Under the pieces are notes generated by a model. The model did no database searches. It worked only from the letters and a program-made list of their open reading frames with translations, and was not told the DNA's origin. The position numbers and the translations under genes were made by a program. From assembly GCA_963798855.1 (NCBI GenBank), contig CAWCUU010000001.1:558001-622000 (forward strand): DNA of 64,000 nucleotides, written 5' to 3'. Source of the stretch: CAWCUU01 sp963798855. Lineage in GTDB: Bacteria; Gemmatimonadota; Gemmatimonadetes; Longimicrobiales; RSA9. This document shows positions 35,139-43,317 of this stretch, in pieces (position 1 is the stretch's first letter; every line of letters starts with the position of its first letter).

Positions 35139-35767
35139 GGCGCGGGTGGGGGTGTGGGACGCGCCTGCTTGTCCGTGGGATAGCCACGGTCGAGCCAGTC
35201 CACCATTCCGCCGATCACGAGCGTCGGCGCGCGGCCGGCCCGGCTCAGGACGGAAGCGGCTGCGGAGCTGCGCACTTCGTCTCCGCAGACGACGGCGATC
35301 GGCTGCTCCGCCGGCACCTCGTCCGCGCGTCGCCACGTCTCGGTCCATTCGATGTTGACGGCGCCCGGGATGTGGGCGTGGCGGAACTCGAAGCCCATGC
35401 GCACGTCCACGACGCGGAAGTCGCCGACGCGCTGGTTCAGCTCATCGACGCCGATCACCGGCAGCGACTCGGTCGGCAGGCCGGCTTCCTTCCACGCGCG
35501 GAGCCCGCCCTCGAGGTGTCCACGAACCCGGAAACCCGCGTCGGTGAGGAGCTTCGCTGCGATTTTCGCGATCGGCGCGGGCTCGGCGTGGACGACGTAT
35601 TCGCTGTCGCGGGGCAGCAGCATCTCCGCACGGTCGGCCAGATCGGCGCGGTTGAACTGCAGGTTCACCGCGCCCGGCAGGTGCTCCTCCGCGAACGGCC
35701 GGGGCGTGCGCATGTCGAGCGCGATGCATCCTTGCTCGATGGCCGTCGCGACTTCCGCCGGCGTCAC
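35135..35767 (-). CDS. Tandem rhodanese-domain sulfurtransferase
   Basis: 210 residues, two rhodanese domains. Domain 1 (about 1-98) keeps the fold (CIALDMRTPRPFAEEHLPGAVNL) but its active loop reads VVHAEPAPIAK with no Cys. Domain 2 (about 103-200) has VVDVRMGFEFRHAHIPGAVNIEW and an active loop VVCGDEVRSS with the persulfide-forming Cys. So only the C-terminal domain should be catalytic. The start overlaps the upstream MBL gene by 4 bp and the stop overlaps tauE. With TusA and DsrE2 it forms the rhodanese-TusA-DsrE2 set known from sulfur oxidisers, moving sulfane sulfur in the cytoplasm. Confidence 0.9.
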   Translation of the reverse strand: MTPAEVATAIEQGCIALDMRTPRPFAEEHLPGAVNLQFNRADLADRAEMLLPRDSEYVVHAEPAPIAKIAAKLLTDAGFRVRGHLEGGLRAWKEAGLPTESLPVIGVDELNQRVGDFRVVDVRMGFEFRHAHIPGAVNIEWTETWRRADEVPAEQPIAVVCGDEVRSSAAASVLSRAGRAPTLVIGGMVDWLDRGYPTDKQARPTPPPAP

Positions 35768-36582
35768 TGCGCCGCCTCCACCGCGGCTGCGGCGGTCGCG
35801 ATGACGGCCTCACTCGTCTCATCGAGGCCGAGGTTATGCGCCTTGATGCGGGCGTAGTCCTTCGGCAGCGGCTTCGCCGACTCCGCGACGAAGCGGGCGA
35901 ACGCGTTCTCGTCGGGTTGCTGCATGGCGAGGTTGAACCGCTTCTCGAAGCCGATCGTGGAGCTCACCTTTCCGCTCATGTTCACGCCGCCGCAGGCCGA
36001 GACGCCGTAGTGGTTCGGGTAGACTTCGACCCCGTCGGACAGCGTGAAGAGCCGGTCGCGGATGGAGCGGAACTGGCTTCTGGCCCGCTCGCCCTGGTCC
36101 ATCACGTCCACCGCCTGCTCGCCGAGCAGGAGGTCGGGCCGACCCACGTCGCCGACGAACAGGGAGTCGCCCGTGAGCACGAACCACGGCTCGTCGGAGC
36201 GCGCGGTGTCGGTCACGACGTACGAGGTGTGCTCCGGCGTGTGCCCGGGCGTGTGCAGCGCGCGGATCTCGGTCTTGCCGATCCGGAGCACGTCCCCGTC
36301 CCTCAGGGGGGTGAACGGATACGTCACGGGCGCGGACTCGTGCATGTAGTGCTTCGCGCCGGCGAGCTCGGCGAGCTCCCTGGCGCACGAGATGAAGTCA
36401 GCGTGGACGTGAGTCTCGAGCACGCCGACGATCTCGAGCCCGAGGTCCGCGGCCTCGAGCACGTAGAACTCCGCACCGAGGTCGTCGATCGGGTCCACGA
36501 CCACCGCCTGCTTCGCCCGATTGCAGCCCACCAGGTAGGAAGCCTCGGCGAGCGGCTCGTAACGAAACTGCTTGAAGATCAT
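35764..36582 (-). CDS. MBL-fold persulfide dioxygenase-like protein (ETHE1/Blh type)
   Basis: 272 residues. FRYEPLAEASYLVGC and VVDPIDDL at the N-terminus, metal motif THVHADFISCARELAE, ALHTPGHTPEHTSYVV, GDSLFVGDVGRPDLL and YPNHYGVSACG place it with the ETHE1/Blh group of MBL proteins. ETHE1 enzymes use one Fe(II) to oxidise glutathione persulfide to sulfite; close relatives are simple hydrolases. ATG 36582 is preferred over a TTG six bases upstream because GGAGG is 7 bp before it. Neighbours TusA and rhodanese support a persulfide substrate. Confidence 0.82.
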   Translation of the reverse strand: MIFKQFRYEPLAEASYLVGCNRAKQAVVVDPIDDLGAEFYVLEAADLGLEIVGVLETHVHADFISCARELAELAGAKHYMHESAPVTYPFTPLRDGDVLRIGKTEIRALHTPGHTPEHTSYVVTDTARSDEPWFVLTGDSLFVGDVGRPDLLLGEQAVDVMDQGERARSQFRSIRDRLFTLSDGVEVYPNHYGVSACGGVNMSGKVSSTIGFEKRFNLAMQQPDENAFARFVAESAKPLPKDYARIKAHNLGLDETSEAVIATAAAAVEAAQ

Positions 36583-36584
36583 GA

Positions 36585-36830
36585 TCAATCCTCCGCGCTG
36601 CGCCTGATGTAGAAGATCAGGACGCCATTCTCCTCATGCCATTCCAGCAGCTCGTTGCCGGTGTCCTCGCTCCAGGCGGGGAAGTCGGCGATCGAGCCCC
36701 GGTCCGTGGCCAGGATCTTCAGCACCTGTCCGGGCTCGATCGTCCGGATCTCCTTCGCCGCCTTCACGATCGGCATCGGGCAGAGGAGGTTCCGGGCGTC
36801 CAGCACCTTGTCCGAGTGAAGCTCCGGCAT
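36585..36830 (-). CDS. tusA: TusA sulfur-carrier protein
   Basis: 81 residues. Cys17 in the family motif DARNLLCPMPIVKAAKEI carries a persulfide; the CPxP signature is exact. The short beta-alpha fold ends with the usual GVLIFYIRR strand. Works with the adjacent DsrE2 and rhodanese to pass sulfur in the cytoplasm. Ten bases after dsrE2 and directly followed by the MBL gene. Confidence 0.95.
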   Translation of the reverse strand: MPELHSDKVLDARNLLCPMPIVKAAKEIRTIEPGQVLKILATDRGSIADFPAWSEDTGNELLEWHEENGVLIFYIRRSAED

Positions 36831-36840
36831 CGTGCCTCCG

Positions 36841-37410
36841 TCAGATGAAAAGGGTGACGTGTGCCTTGCGCGCCTCCGACAGGAACGCGGCGGCTCCGGC
36901 GAACTCCACGCCCTCGATGAAATCGGACTGCTCGTAGCCGAACACGTCCATCGTCATTTGACACGCGATGAGGCGGACGCCGAGCTCGCGGGCCGAGTCG
37001 ACGAGCTCGCCAATCGTGGCAACGTGCTTCTTCCGGAACATCGATTTCATCATGCCCGTCGCGACCGCCTGCATTCCCGGCAGGGCGGTGACCAGGTTCG
37101 GCATCGGCACGGGCATTGGCATGGCTGGATTACCGATCGGCGACACCCGCAGCCGCTTCTCGAAGTCCTTCACGATGAGGCCGAGGCCGTAGAACGTGAA
37201 GAAGACCGAGGTCTCCATCCCCGCCGCCGCCGCAGCAGTCGCGAGGATGAACGGCGGATAGGCCCAGTCGAGCGTGCCCTTCGACGCGATGATGGCCGCC
37301 TTCTTAGCGGCGGGGTCTTTCTTCATCGCGCGCGCGATCTCCTCGCGGACGATCTCGCGGATCGATTCCGCGGTGAGCGGCTCGGGCGTGGTCGATTCAG
37401 TCTCAAGCAT
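36841..37410 (-). CDS. DsrE/DsrF/DrsH-like protein (DsrE2/DsrE3-type)
   Basis: 189 residues. The DsrE-like core begins near residue 36 (KKAAIIASKGTLDWAYPPFILATAAAAAGMETSVFFTFYGLGLI) and contains a conserved Cys150 in RLIACQMTMDVFGYE, which in this group accepts a persulfide from TusA. The insertion PIGNPAMPMPVPMPNLVTALPGM is typical of the longer DsrE2-type. Two weak hydrophobic stretches may associate with the membrane as in other DsrE2 proteins. Its start overlaps the end of the torD-like gene by 8 bp. Confidence 0.88.
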   Translation of the reverse strand: MLETESTTPEPLTAESIREIVREEIARAMKKDPAAKKAAIIASKGTLDWAYPPFILATAAAAAGMETSVFFTFYGLGLIVKDFEKRLRVSPIGNPAMPMPVPMPNLVTALPGMQAVATGMMKSMFRKKHVATIGELVDSARELGVRLIACQMTMDVFGYEQSDFIEGVEFAGAAAFLSEARKAHVTLFI

Positions 37411-38291
37411 GGGCGGCCTCCTCCAACGGCTCCAATGGGTTCAGCGCCGCCGAGCCGAGCCCGGCGAGCAAGGTCGCGGTCGCATCGGCGCGATCGGCCC
37501 AGAATCCGGCGACGGTGTCGAGCGCACCGCGCCCCCGCAGCCGCCGTCCCCGATCCGCCGCCTCGCGCTCCAGCCAGCGGAGCGCGCCGGCGGGCTCGTG
37601 GGCGATGAGGTCCCGGAGCATCGCGGCCCGATCGCGCAGCCGGAGTCCGATCTCGAGATCTCGGGCGGCACGCACGATGTCCGCGCGCGTGAGGATAAGG
37701 CCGCTGCGGATCGGCCTCAGCAGGGCGGCGACGAGATCGTCGGCAGACGTCGGCTCCGCTCCGAGCGGCGGCGGCGCGGCCCGGAAATGCAGTGGCGCTA
37801 TGGCGGGAGGCTCGACCGATTCCGCCTCCCGCATCAGGGCCTCTAGGAGCAGGGACGCCCACCGCCGGTAGACGGGTCCTGCGTGGGCCTCGACGCGGTC
37901 GAGGTAGGGGACCAGCCAGCACGCGAGATGCTCCCAGAGCAGCGCGCGGCGGGCGTGTCCCCAGCGTTCGCGCGATGCATGCCGGGCTGCCGCCTCGGCC
38001 TCGCAGAGACCCGCGTAGAGCGAAAGCAGCGCCGTCAGGTGGTCCGGCTCCGTGCCCGGGCGGATCCGAATCGCGCTCCAGAATCCTGCAATGCGGTCGC
38101 GCGCCTCGCCTCCGAGCATGCCTTCGGGTCCGAGATACGGTGAAGCGTACGGTGGCAGGTGAAGCACGAAGAGCTCCGTATGCTCCTCCGGTCGCGTCGC
38201 GGCCGGCATTCTCGAGCAGCTCGAGCAGGCGCCGCTCCTCGGCTCCCGTCGCGTCCGCAAGCGCGCCCAGCGCGCGCAGCAGCTCGCTCAT
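37403..38291 (-). pseudogene. TorD/NarJ-family molybdoenzyme chaperone with an apparent +1 frameshift
   Basis: Two frames are needed for one protein. From ATG 38291 (overlapping the molybdoenzyme stop by ATGA) the first ~32 residues read MSELLRALGALADATGAEER...LENAGRD. Then at about 38195 the reading must slip by one base to continue as RPEEHTELFVLHLPPYASPY with GPEGMLGGEARDRIAGFW, the diagnostic TorD/DmsD-type region, to the stop at 37403. The span of 889 bp is one base too long for a single frame. The joined product would be about 295 residues. Such chaperones insert the molybdenum cofactor and hold the apo-enzyme next to which they are encoded. No homopolymer is at the site. Either a sequencing/assembly indel or a true mutation. 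Confidence 0.8.
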
Positions 38292-41206
38292 CCGCGTACT
38301 CCGGCGCTGGAGGTGTCGGGGAGCCGGTACGCCTCGCGGGTCGGTCGCAGCGGGCGCATGAGCCAGTGGGGTCGGCGTGTGCCGTCCGGCGAGTGCGTTG
38401 CAGCGTCGCGCGTGCGGACGAGCCAGGCCTCGTAGACGGCGCGTGACTTCGCGGTGTCCACGGCGATGTCGCCCTGCCTGTCCGAAGGCTCCGCCTTCCG
38501 CACGCGCACCGCCTGGTGCCAGCAGTGCATCCCTGAGATCGGGTCCGGCTGAACCGGGAAGGTCAGGTTCTGGTGCACCCCCACGTCGGTCCACCAAATG
38601 CGGCGCGTGTCCGGGTCGGCGGAATCGAACGGCTGCACCCCGCTGCGGCGTCGCATCTCCCAGTCCGATCCATCGTGGGAGAGTGACACCGTCGCCATCA
38701 TCTGTCGCTGTCCCGGCCCGTCGGTACGCCAGCGTCCCATGTGGTGGCTGCATGCGACGACGCCGGGGCGGATCCCTTCGGTGACCCACGCCTTCACGAC
38801 GAAGAAGCCGATCTCCGTCTCGACCCGCACGAGCTCGCCCGTCCCCACGTCGAGACGCGCCGCATCGCGCGGGTGCAGCCAGAGCGGGTTCGTGTGGGCG
38901 ATCTCGTCGAGCCATTTCGCGTTGCCGCTACGCGTGTGGATCTGCACGGGCAGCCGGAACGTCGAGATCAGCGGCATGCGGTCAGGCCCGAGGATGCGCG
39001 GATGCACGTGGCTTTCGATGTAGGTGGGCAGCGCGTACTCCGGCCAGCCCCAGTCCGCGAGCGTGCGCGAGAAGAACTCGAGTCTCCCGCTCGGGGTGGG
39101 GAAGCCGCGGACGACCCGTCCCTCCTGAAGCACGCCGACGGCACGCCGCCCCTCCGCGTCGCCTTCCGGCGCAGGGAGCGGCACGATGTTCGGACCCGCG
39201 GGCTTCGGCGCGCGGGTGTAGACACGGCCGTGCCGGGAGACGGCGACGTCGTCGAGCTCCTCGGCTGGAACCTCCTGCTCGTGCAGCGATCCCACCCTGC
39301 TCGCGACCTCGAACGCGCCGTAGCGCCGCATGTACTGCAGCGGCGTCAGCCCCTCGGTGGCGGCCTTCTCGGGCAGGCCGGGGACCGAGTTCCCGAACAT
39401 CCAGCCGTAGTACTCGTCTACGGTCAGCTTCTCACCCGGCCGCTCGCGCGACTCGAACCAGCGGCGGATGCCGAGCGAGCCATCGGGGTCGATGCGCCAT
39501 GAAAGCTCGATCCAGAACTCGTTCTCCTCCCACACCTCGCCGGGGTTGACCTGGCGCGTGTCGGTGATGAGCTCGCCGGCGCGTTCGCGCGCGGCGCGCA
39601 GCACCGGCTGCCGGAAGCCGATCCACTGACCGTCGTATTGCTCGTACGAGTGCACGTCGTGGCGCTCGGAGCCCAGTCCCATGGGCAGGACCCAGTCGGC
39701 GAAGAACGCGGTCTCGCTCCACGTCGGCGTCAGCGCGACATGCAGTCCGATCCGCGCCTCATCGGTCAGCATCTCGAGCCAGGAGAAGCCGTCCGGATTC
39801 GTCCACACCGGGTTGTAGACGCGCGTGATGTAGACGTCCAGGCGCTCGTCCCGCTCGCGCAGGATGTGGGGGAGCAGGAAGGACATCTCGAACATGGCCA
39901 GCGGATAGCGCTCGGGCCACGTCAGCTCGTTCCAGACGGGCGGGTGCGGCGGCAGGTGGATGGGCCTCGGCACGAACTTGTTCCAGGCGTTCGGATAGGT
40001 GCCGCCTACCGTCGCGACCGCGCCCATGAGCGCGTTCAGCATGAACAGCGTCCGCGAGACCTGCCACCCACCGAGATTTCCGGCCGCCGCGCTGCGCCAG
40101 TTGTGCGTCGACAGTCGGGTTCCCGCCCCGGCGACGAGACGTGCCACCGCCTCGATCCGTTCAGCCTCGACGCCGGACTCGGCCGCCGCGAAGACGAAGG
40201 TGTAGCGGGCGTACATCTCCTCGAGCTTCCGCTCGAACGCGTCGAACGTCGGCTGCGTCTCCGGGTGTTCCGCCTCCAGCCACTCCTGCCAGTTCCACCA
40301 GCGGCGCACGTAGTCGCGGTCGTAGCGGCGTTCGCGGATCAGCCACGACGCGATCGCCAGCAGGATCGCCGCCTCCGACCCGGGGATCGGCGCGATCCAG
40401 TGATCCGCGTGCGTGGCGGTGTTGGAGAGGCGCGTGTCCATCACGATGATCTTCGCGCCGCGAGCCTTCGCCTCGATGATCCGCTGGGCGTGCGGGTTGA
40501 AGTAGTGGCCTGCTTCGAGATGGCTGCTGACGAGCAGGACCACGCGCGCATTGGCGTGGTCCGGGCTCGGTCGGTCCGCTCCCATCCAGTAATGGTAACC
40601 CGCGCGGGCTCCGCTCGAGCAGATGTTGGTATGCGAGTTGTGCCCGTCGATGCCCCACGCCGCGAGCACCCGCTCGGTGAAGCCGTCCTCGCCCGGTCGG
40701 CCGACGTGATACATCACCTCCTGGCGACGGTCCTCCGTCAGCGCCGAGCGGATTCGCGCCGCGAGCGTGTCCAGCGCCTCATCCCATGTCGCTCGCTGCC
40801 ACCGGCCCTCGCCTCTCCGCCCCACCCGCTTCAGCGGATACAGGATGCGATCGGGGTCCGTGACCTGATTCAGCGTGGCCGGCCCTTTCGCGCAGTTGCG
40901 GCCCCGCGATCCGGGGTGCTCCGGGTTGCCCTCGAACTTGCGGACCTGCAGCGTGTCGCGGTCCACGTAGGCGAGGAGCCCGCACGCGGACTCGCAGTTG
41001 AAGCACGTCGTCGGCACGAGGGCGTAACGCCGCTCGATGCGCTCCGGCCATGCGCGGGAGTCCAGCTCCACCCAGTCATCCCACCGCTCCTTCGGGGGGA
41101 ACGCCGCGAGGTGGACGCGGCTGGGCCCGGGATAGAACGTCTCTCCCCGCGCCTCGGCCTCGGCTCTCGCCGCGGACACCCTCCGGTTCAGCTTGGCCAG
41201 ATCCAT
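38288..41206 (-). CDS. Molybdopterin oxidoreductase catalytic subunit, Soe/Psr-like (cytoplasmic)
   Basis: 972 residues, CISM/DMSO-reductase family. N-terminal [4Fe-4S] motif Cys68-x2-Cys71-x3-Cys75...Cys105 (TTCFNCESACG, RNCAKG). Likely Mo ligand Cys196 in NICSSGAR, as in sulfur- and nitrate-type enzymes. Cofactor-binding segments VVLLVSSHLEAGHYFNPH, IIVMDTRLSNTATHADHW and the C-terminal molydop_binding domain (NPLWLHPRDAARLDVGTGELV) are intact. There is no twin-arginine signal, so it should stay in the cytoplasm, as does sulfite dehydrogenase SoeA. Its partners are the fused Fe-S/NrfD subunit upstream and a TorD-like chaperone downstream. Alternatives: polysulfide, thiosulfate or tetrathionate reductase. 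Confidence 0.85.
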   Translation of the reverse strand: MDLAKLNRRVSAARAEAEARGETFYPGPSRVHLAAFPPKERWDDWVELDSRAWPERIERRYALVPTTCFNCESACGLLAYVDRDTLQVRKFEGNPEHPGSRGRNCAKGPATLNQVTDPDRILYPLKRVGRRGEGRWQRATWDEALDTLAARIRSALTEDRRQEVMYHVGRPGEDGFTERVLAAWGIDGHNSHTNICSSGARAGYHYWMGADRPSPDHANARVVLLVSSHLEAGHYFNPHAQRIIEAKARGAKIIVMDTRLSNTATHADHWIAPIPGSEAAILLAIASWLIRERRYDRDYVRRWWNWQEWLEAEHPETQPTFDAFERKLEEMYARYTFVFAAAESGVEAERIEAVARLVAGAGTRLSTHNWRSAAAGNLGGWQVSRTLFMLNALMGAVATVGGTYPNAWNKFVPRPIHLPPHPPVWNELTWPERYPLAMFEMSFLLPHILRERDERLDVYITRVYNPVWTNPDGFSWLEMLTDEARIGLHVALTPTWSETAFFADWVLPMGLGSERHDVHSYEQYDGQWIGFRQPVLRAARERAGELITDTRQVNPGEVWEENEFWIELSWRIDPDGSLGIRRWFESRERPGEKLTVDEYYGWMFGNSVPGLPEKAATEGLTPLQYMRRYGAFEVASRVGSLHEQEVPAEELDDVAVSRHGRVYTRAPKPAGPNIVPLPAPEGDAEGRRAVGVLQEGRVVRGFPTPSGRLEFFSRTLADWGWPEYALPTYIESHVHPRILGPDRMPLISTFRLPVQIHTRSGNAKWLDEIAHTNPLWLHPRDAARLDVGTGELVRVETEIGFFVVKAWVTEGIRPGVVACSHHMGRWRTDGPGQRQMMATVSLSHDGSDWEMRRRSGVQPFDSADPDTRRIWWTDVGVHQNLTFPVQPDPISGMHCWHQAVRVRKAEPSDRQGDIAVDTAKSRAVYEAWLVRTRDAATHSPDGTRRPHWLMRPLRPTREAYRLPDTSSAGVRG

Positions 41207-41262
41207 GGCTCTCCTTCAACGACTTCCCGGCAGGTCGCCGCGGGACGGCCCGCACATGTCCG

Positions 41263-42837
41263 TCAGGCGAGCGGCACCGCCTGGCCCGCCTGCACGTATG
41301 CGTGCTCGTACGCCAGCAGCCCGACCAGCGCCGGGAGCGCGAGCCACCATCCCACCCACGGCGCGATCACCGCCGGCAGGATGAGGGCGGCACCGATCCA
41401 GAACCAGCCCCGATAGCGGCCGTGCGTCATGTGCCGCGCGGCCAACCGGGCGTGTGCGCTGACGGGAGCGAGGGTGTGCTCGCCCGCGACGAGCAGCAGG
41501 TGCAGAGCCGCCGCCGCGGCGGTCACCCACACGAGCGGTGTGACGGCGGCGCTCCGGGCGACGACCGCCCACGGCAGCAACGCCCCGCCTCCCCCCAGCA
41601 TCGCCTGGGTCAGCAGGTGCGGCGGCGCCAGCGGGCTCTGCCAGAGGTCGCGCGCCCGCGCCTGCGCGAAGAGATAGGCCGTATACGCCGCTGCGGCCGC
41701 TGCGAGCGGGCCGCCGGCGACGGCGAGCCAGCGTTGTGCCGTTCCGCCCGTGAGCGTCAGGACGAAGTGTGCGGCAAGCACCGCGGCGTAGGCGCCGATG
41801 ATGAAGCCCCCGCGCACCAGCCAGCTCCGCCACTGGGGGCGCACGAACAGCAGCCAGAAGCGCTCCGGGTGCTCGAGGTCCCAGATCAGGATGGCGCCGG
41901 TCAGGGCGAGGAACGCACCCGCCAGCAGCGGCGCGGCCCACAGCCAGAGCGGGCTCGTCCAGTCCAGCGCTCCCATCAGGATCAGCAGCAGCGGCACCAG
42001 GTATGCGCCCGCGGCGATCCCCTTCGTCCAGGTGTAGAGGCTCACCCGCCAGTCCCACGGCGGGCGATGCGGCACGTCGTAGCTGAGCACCGCGGCCGCG
42101 GAGCTGTTCGCCGGCCCGTGCCGACCGGCGCGGTCGTCGTGGCCAGCGGGCTCGCTGCCGCCCGGCCCCGTCCCCTGCTCGCTCCACATGAAGAGCCCGC
42201 CGGCGGGCCGTCGGGCGGCGAGCGGGTCCAGAGTCGCCTGATGAGCGCCGCGATAGAACAGCTTCGGCCGGGTGCCCTTTTCCGGCCGCCGCACCGACAC
42301 CGGCTGGCGATTGACGATCTGCGTCACCCGCGAGCCGGGGTCGTTCAGGTCACCGACCAGGATCGCCTCGGCGGGGCACACCACGACGCATGCGGGCTCG
42401 AGCCCCACGTCGAGACGATGCGCGCAGAAGTTGCACTTCTCGGCCGAGTGGTCCTCGGGATTGATGAAGATCGCGTCGTAGGGACACGCCGCGATGCAGG
42501 CCTTGCAGCCGATGCAGATCGACTTGTCGAAGTCCACGATCCCATCGCCTCGGCGATGCATCGCCGAGGTGGGGCAGGCCGTAACGCACGGCGCATTGTC
42601 GCACTGATTGCAGCGGGTGACCTGAAAGGCGCGGCGGGTCTCCGGGAACGTGCCGACGTCCACGTATTTGACGTAGGTACGCGTGACCGACAGGGGGACC
42701 TGATTCTCCGACTTGCAGGCGGTCGTGCAGGCATGGCAGCCGATGCAGCGATCGTGGTCGATGACCTTCGCCCACTTCTGTGGTCGCGTCGCTGTGCTAT
42801 TCGGCGCCACGGGCGCTCTCGCCGCCGTGACCTCCAT
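41263..42837 (-). CDS. Fused [4Fe-4S] ferredoxin-NrfD membrane subunit
   Basis: 524 residues joining two subunits normally encoded separately. Residues ~20-200 form a DmsB/NrfC-type electron-transfer subunit with four cluster motifs: CIGCHACTTACK, CNQCDNAPCVTACP, CIGCKACIAACP and CNFC...PACVVVCP. A linker (~200-265) leads to an NrfD/PsrC-type domain with about eight membrane helices starting VSLYTWTKGIAAGAYLVPLLL and including IWDLEHPERFWLLFVRPQWRSWLVRGG. It should carry electrons between the cytoplasmic molybdoenzyme and the quinone pool. GGGAGG precedes the start; a strong hairpin lies just before that. The gene ends 56 bp before the catalytic subunit. Confidence 0.9.
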   Translation of the reverse strand: MEVTAARAPVAPNSTATRPQKWAKVIDHDRCIGCHACTTACKSENQVPLSVTRTYVKYVDVGTFPETRRAFQVTRCNQCDNAPCVTACPTSAMHRRGDGIVDFDKSICIGCKACIAACPYDAIFINPEDHSAEKCNFCAHRLDVGLEPACVVVCPAEAILVGDLNDPGSRVTQIVNRQPVSVRRPEKGTRPKLFYRGAHQATLDPLAARRPAGGLFMWSEQGTGPGGSEPAGHDDRAGRHGPANSSAAAVLSYDVPHRPPWDWRVSLYTWTKGIAAGAYLVPLLLILMGALDWTSPLWLWAAPLLAGAFLALTGAILIWDLEHPERFWLLFVRPQWRSWLVRGGFIIGAYAAVLAAHFVLTLTGGTAQRWLAVAGGPLAAAAAAYTAYLFAQARARDLWQSPLAPPHLLTQAMLGGGGALLPWAVVARSAAVTPLVWVTAAAAALHLLLVAGEHTLAPVSAHARLAARHMTHGRYRGWFWIGAALILPAVIAPWVGWWLALPALVGLLAYEHAYVQAGQAVPLA

Positions 42838-42861
42838 CGGCTCCCTCCCATCCCATGACCA

Positions 42862-43005
42862 CCGCGCGAACGCGCGGAGCCCGAAGCCAAATGTAAGCGC
42901 CGCTCTTCTCGACGGCGTAGGGAAATCGCCGAAACATTGCAGGAATCACCGGATCGCGCGCGCTACGCGGTCCCGGTGGGCGACCACGACCGCGGCGGGA
43001 CCGCG
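42862..43005 (-). other. Two strong hairpins between arsR and the Fe-S/NrfD gene
   Basis: Hairpin 1, just past the arsR stop: CGCGGTCCC (42966-42974) with GGGACCGCG (42997-43005), and an inner GTGG/CCAC stem closed by a GCGA tetraloop. Hairpin 2: CCGCGCG-AA-CGCGCGG (42862-42877), 25 bp before the start codon of the next gene. Neither has a T-run. They could set the ratio of regulator to enzyme mRNA by processing, stabilisation or partial termination. The rest of the 172-bp gap holds no gene. Confidence 0.6.
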
Positions 43006-43009
43006 CGCT

Positions 43010-43312
43010 TCAGCGCGGGCCGCAGGAGCGGATGCAGTCGAGGATCCTGGGGACGCGGGGATCGATGATCCAGTAGTGGACGTTGACCCCCTCGCGGCGG
43101 CAGTCGACGACGTCGCGCCCGCGCAGGATACCGAGCTGGCGTGAGACGGCCGCCTGGCTGGCACCGGTCTCTTCCTGCAGTGCGGAGACGGTCCTGGGTC
43201 CGCCTTCGAGGGCACCGAGGAGACGGAGTCGGAGCGGATGGCCGAGGCACTTGATGACGCTTGCGGCCTCGCGGAGGCGGACGGCGTCGAGGCCGTTCTC
43301 CATGGTACTCAT
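43010..43312 (-). CDS. ArsR/SmtB-family transcriptional regulator, Cys-rich
   Basis: 100 residues, winged helix: REAASVIKCLGHPLRLRLLGAL, VSALQEETGASQAAVSRQLGILRG (recognition helix) and the wing VDCRREGVNVHYWI. Four cysteines at 22, 71, 93 and 97 (ILDCIRSC) but not the CVCxLC metal loop of classic ArsR, so a thiol or persulfide sensor of the BigR/SqrR kind, or a C-terminal metal site, is possible. It is the first gene of the sulfur operon. A TTGACA promoter places the start point at or next to the ATG, so the mRNA may be leaderless; a second ATG (43303) is an alternative. Confidence 0.88.
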   Translation of the reverse strand: MSTMENGLDAVRLREAASVIKCLGHPLRLRLLGALEGGPRTVSALQEETGASQAAVSRQLGILRGRDVVDCRREGVNVHYWIIDPRVPRILDCIRSCGPR

Positions 43313-43317
43313 GCCGG

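Noticed and set aside
36581..36588. TTG start for the persulfide-dioxygenase-like gene
   Set aside because: The ATG six bases downstream has ideal spacing to GGAGG, whereas the TTG is only one base away from it.
38288..41206. Periplasmic Tat-exported molybdoenzyme
   Set aside because: The N-terminus MDLAKLNRRVSAARAEAEAR has no twin-Arg signal with hydrophobic core, and no better upstream start exists.
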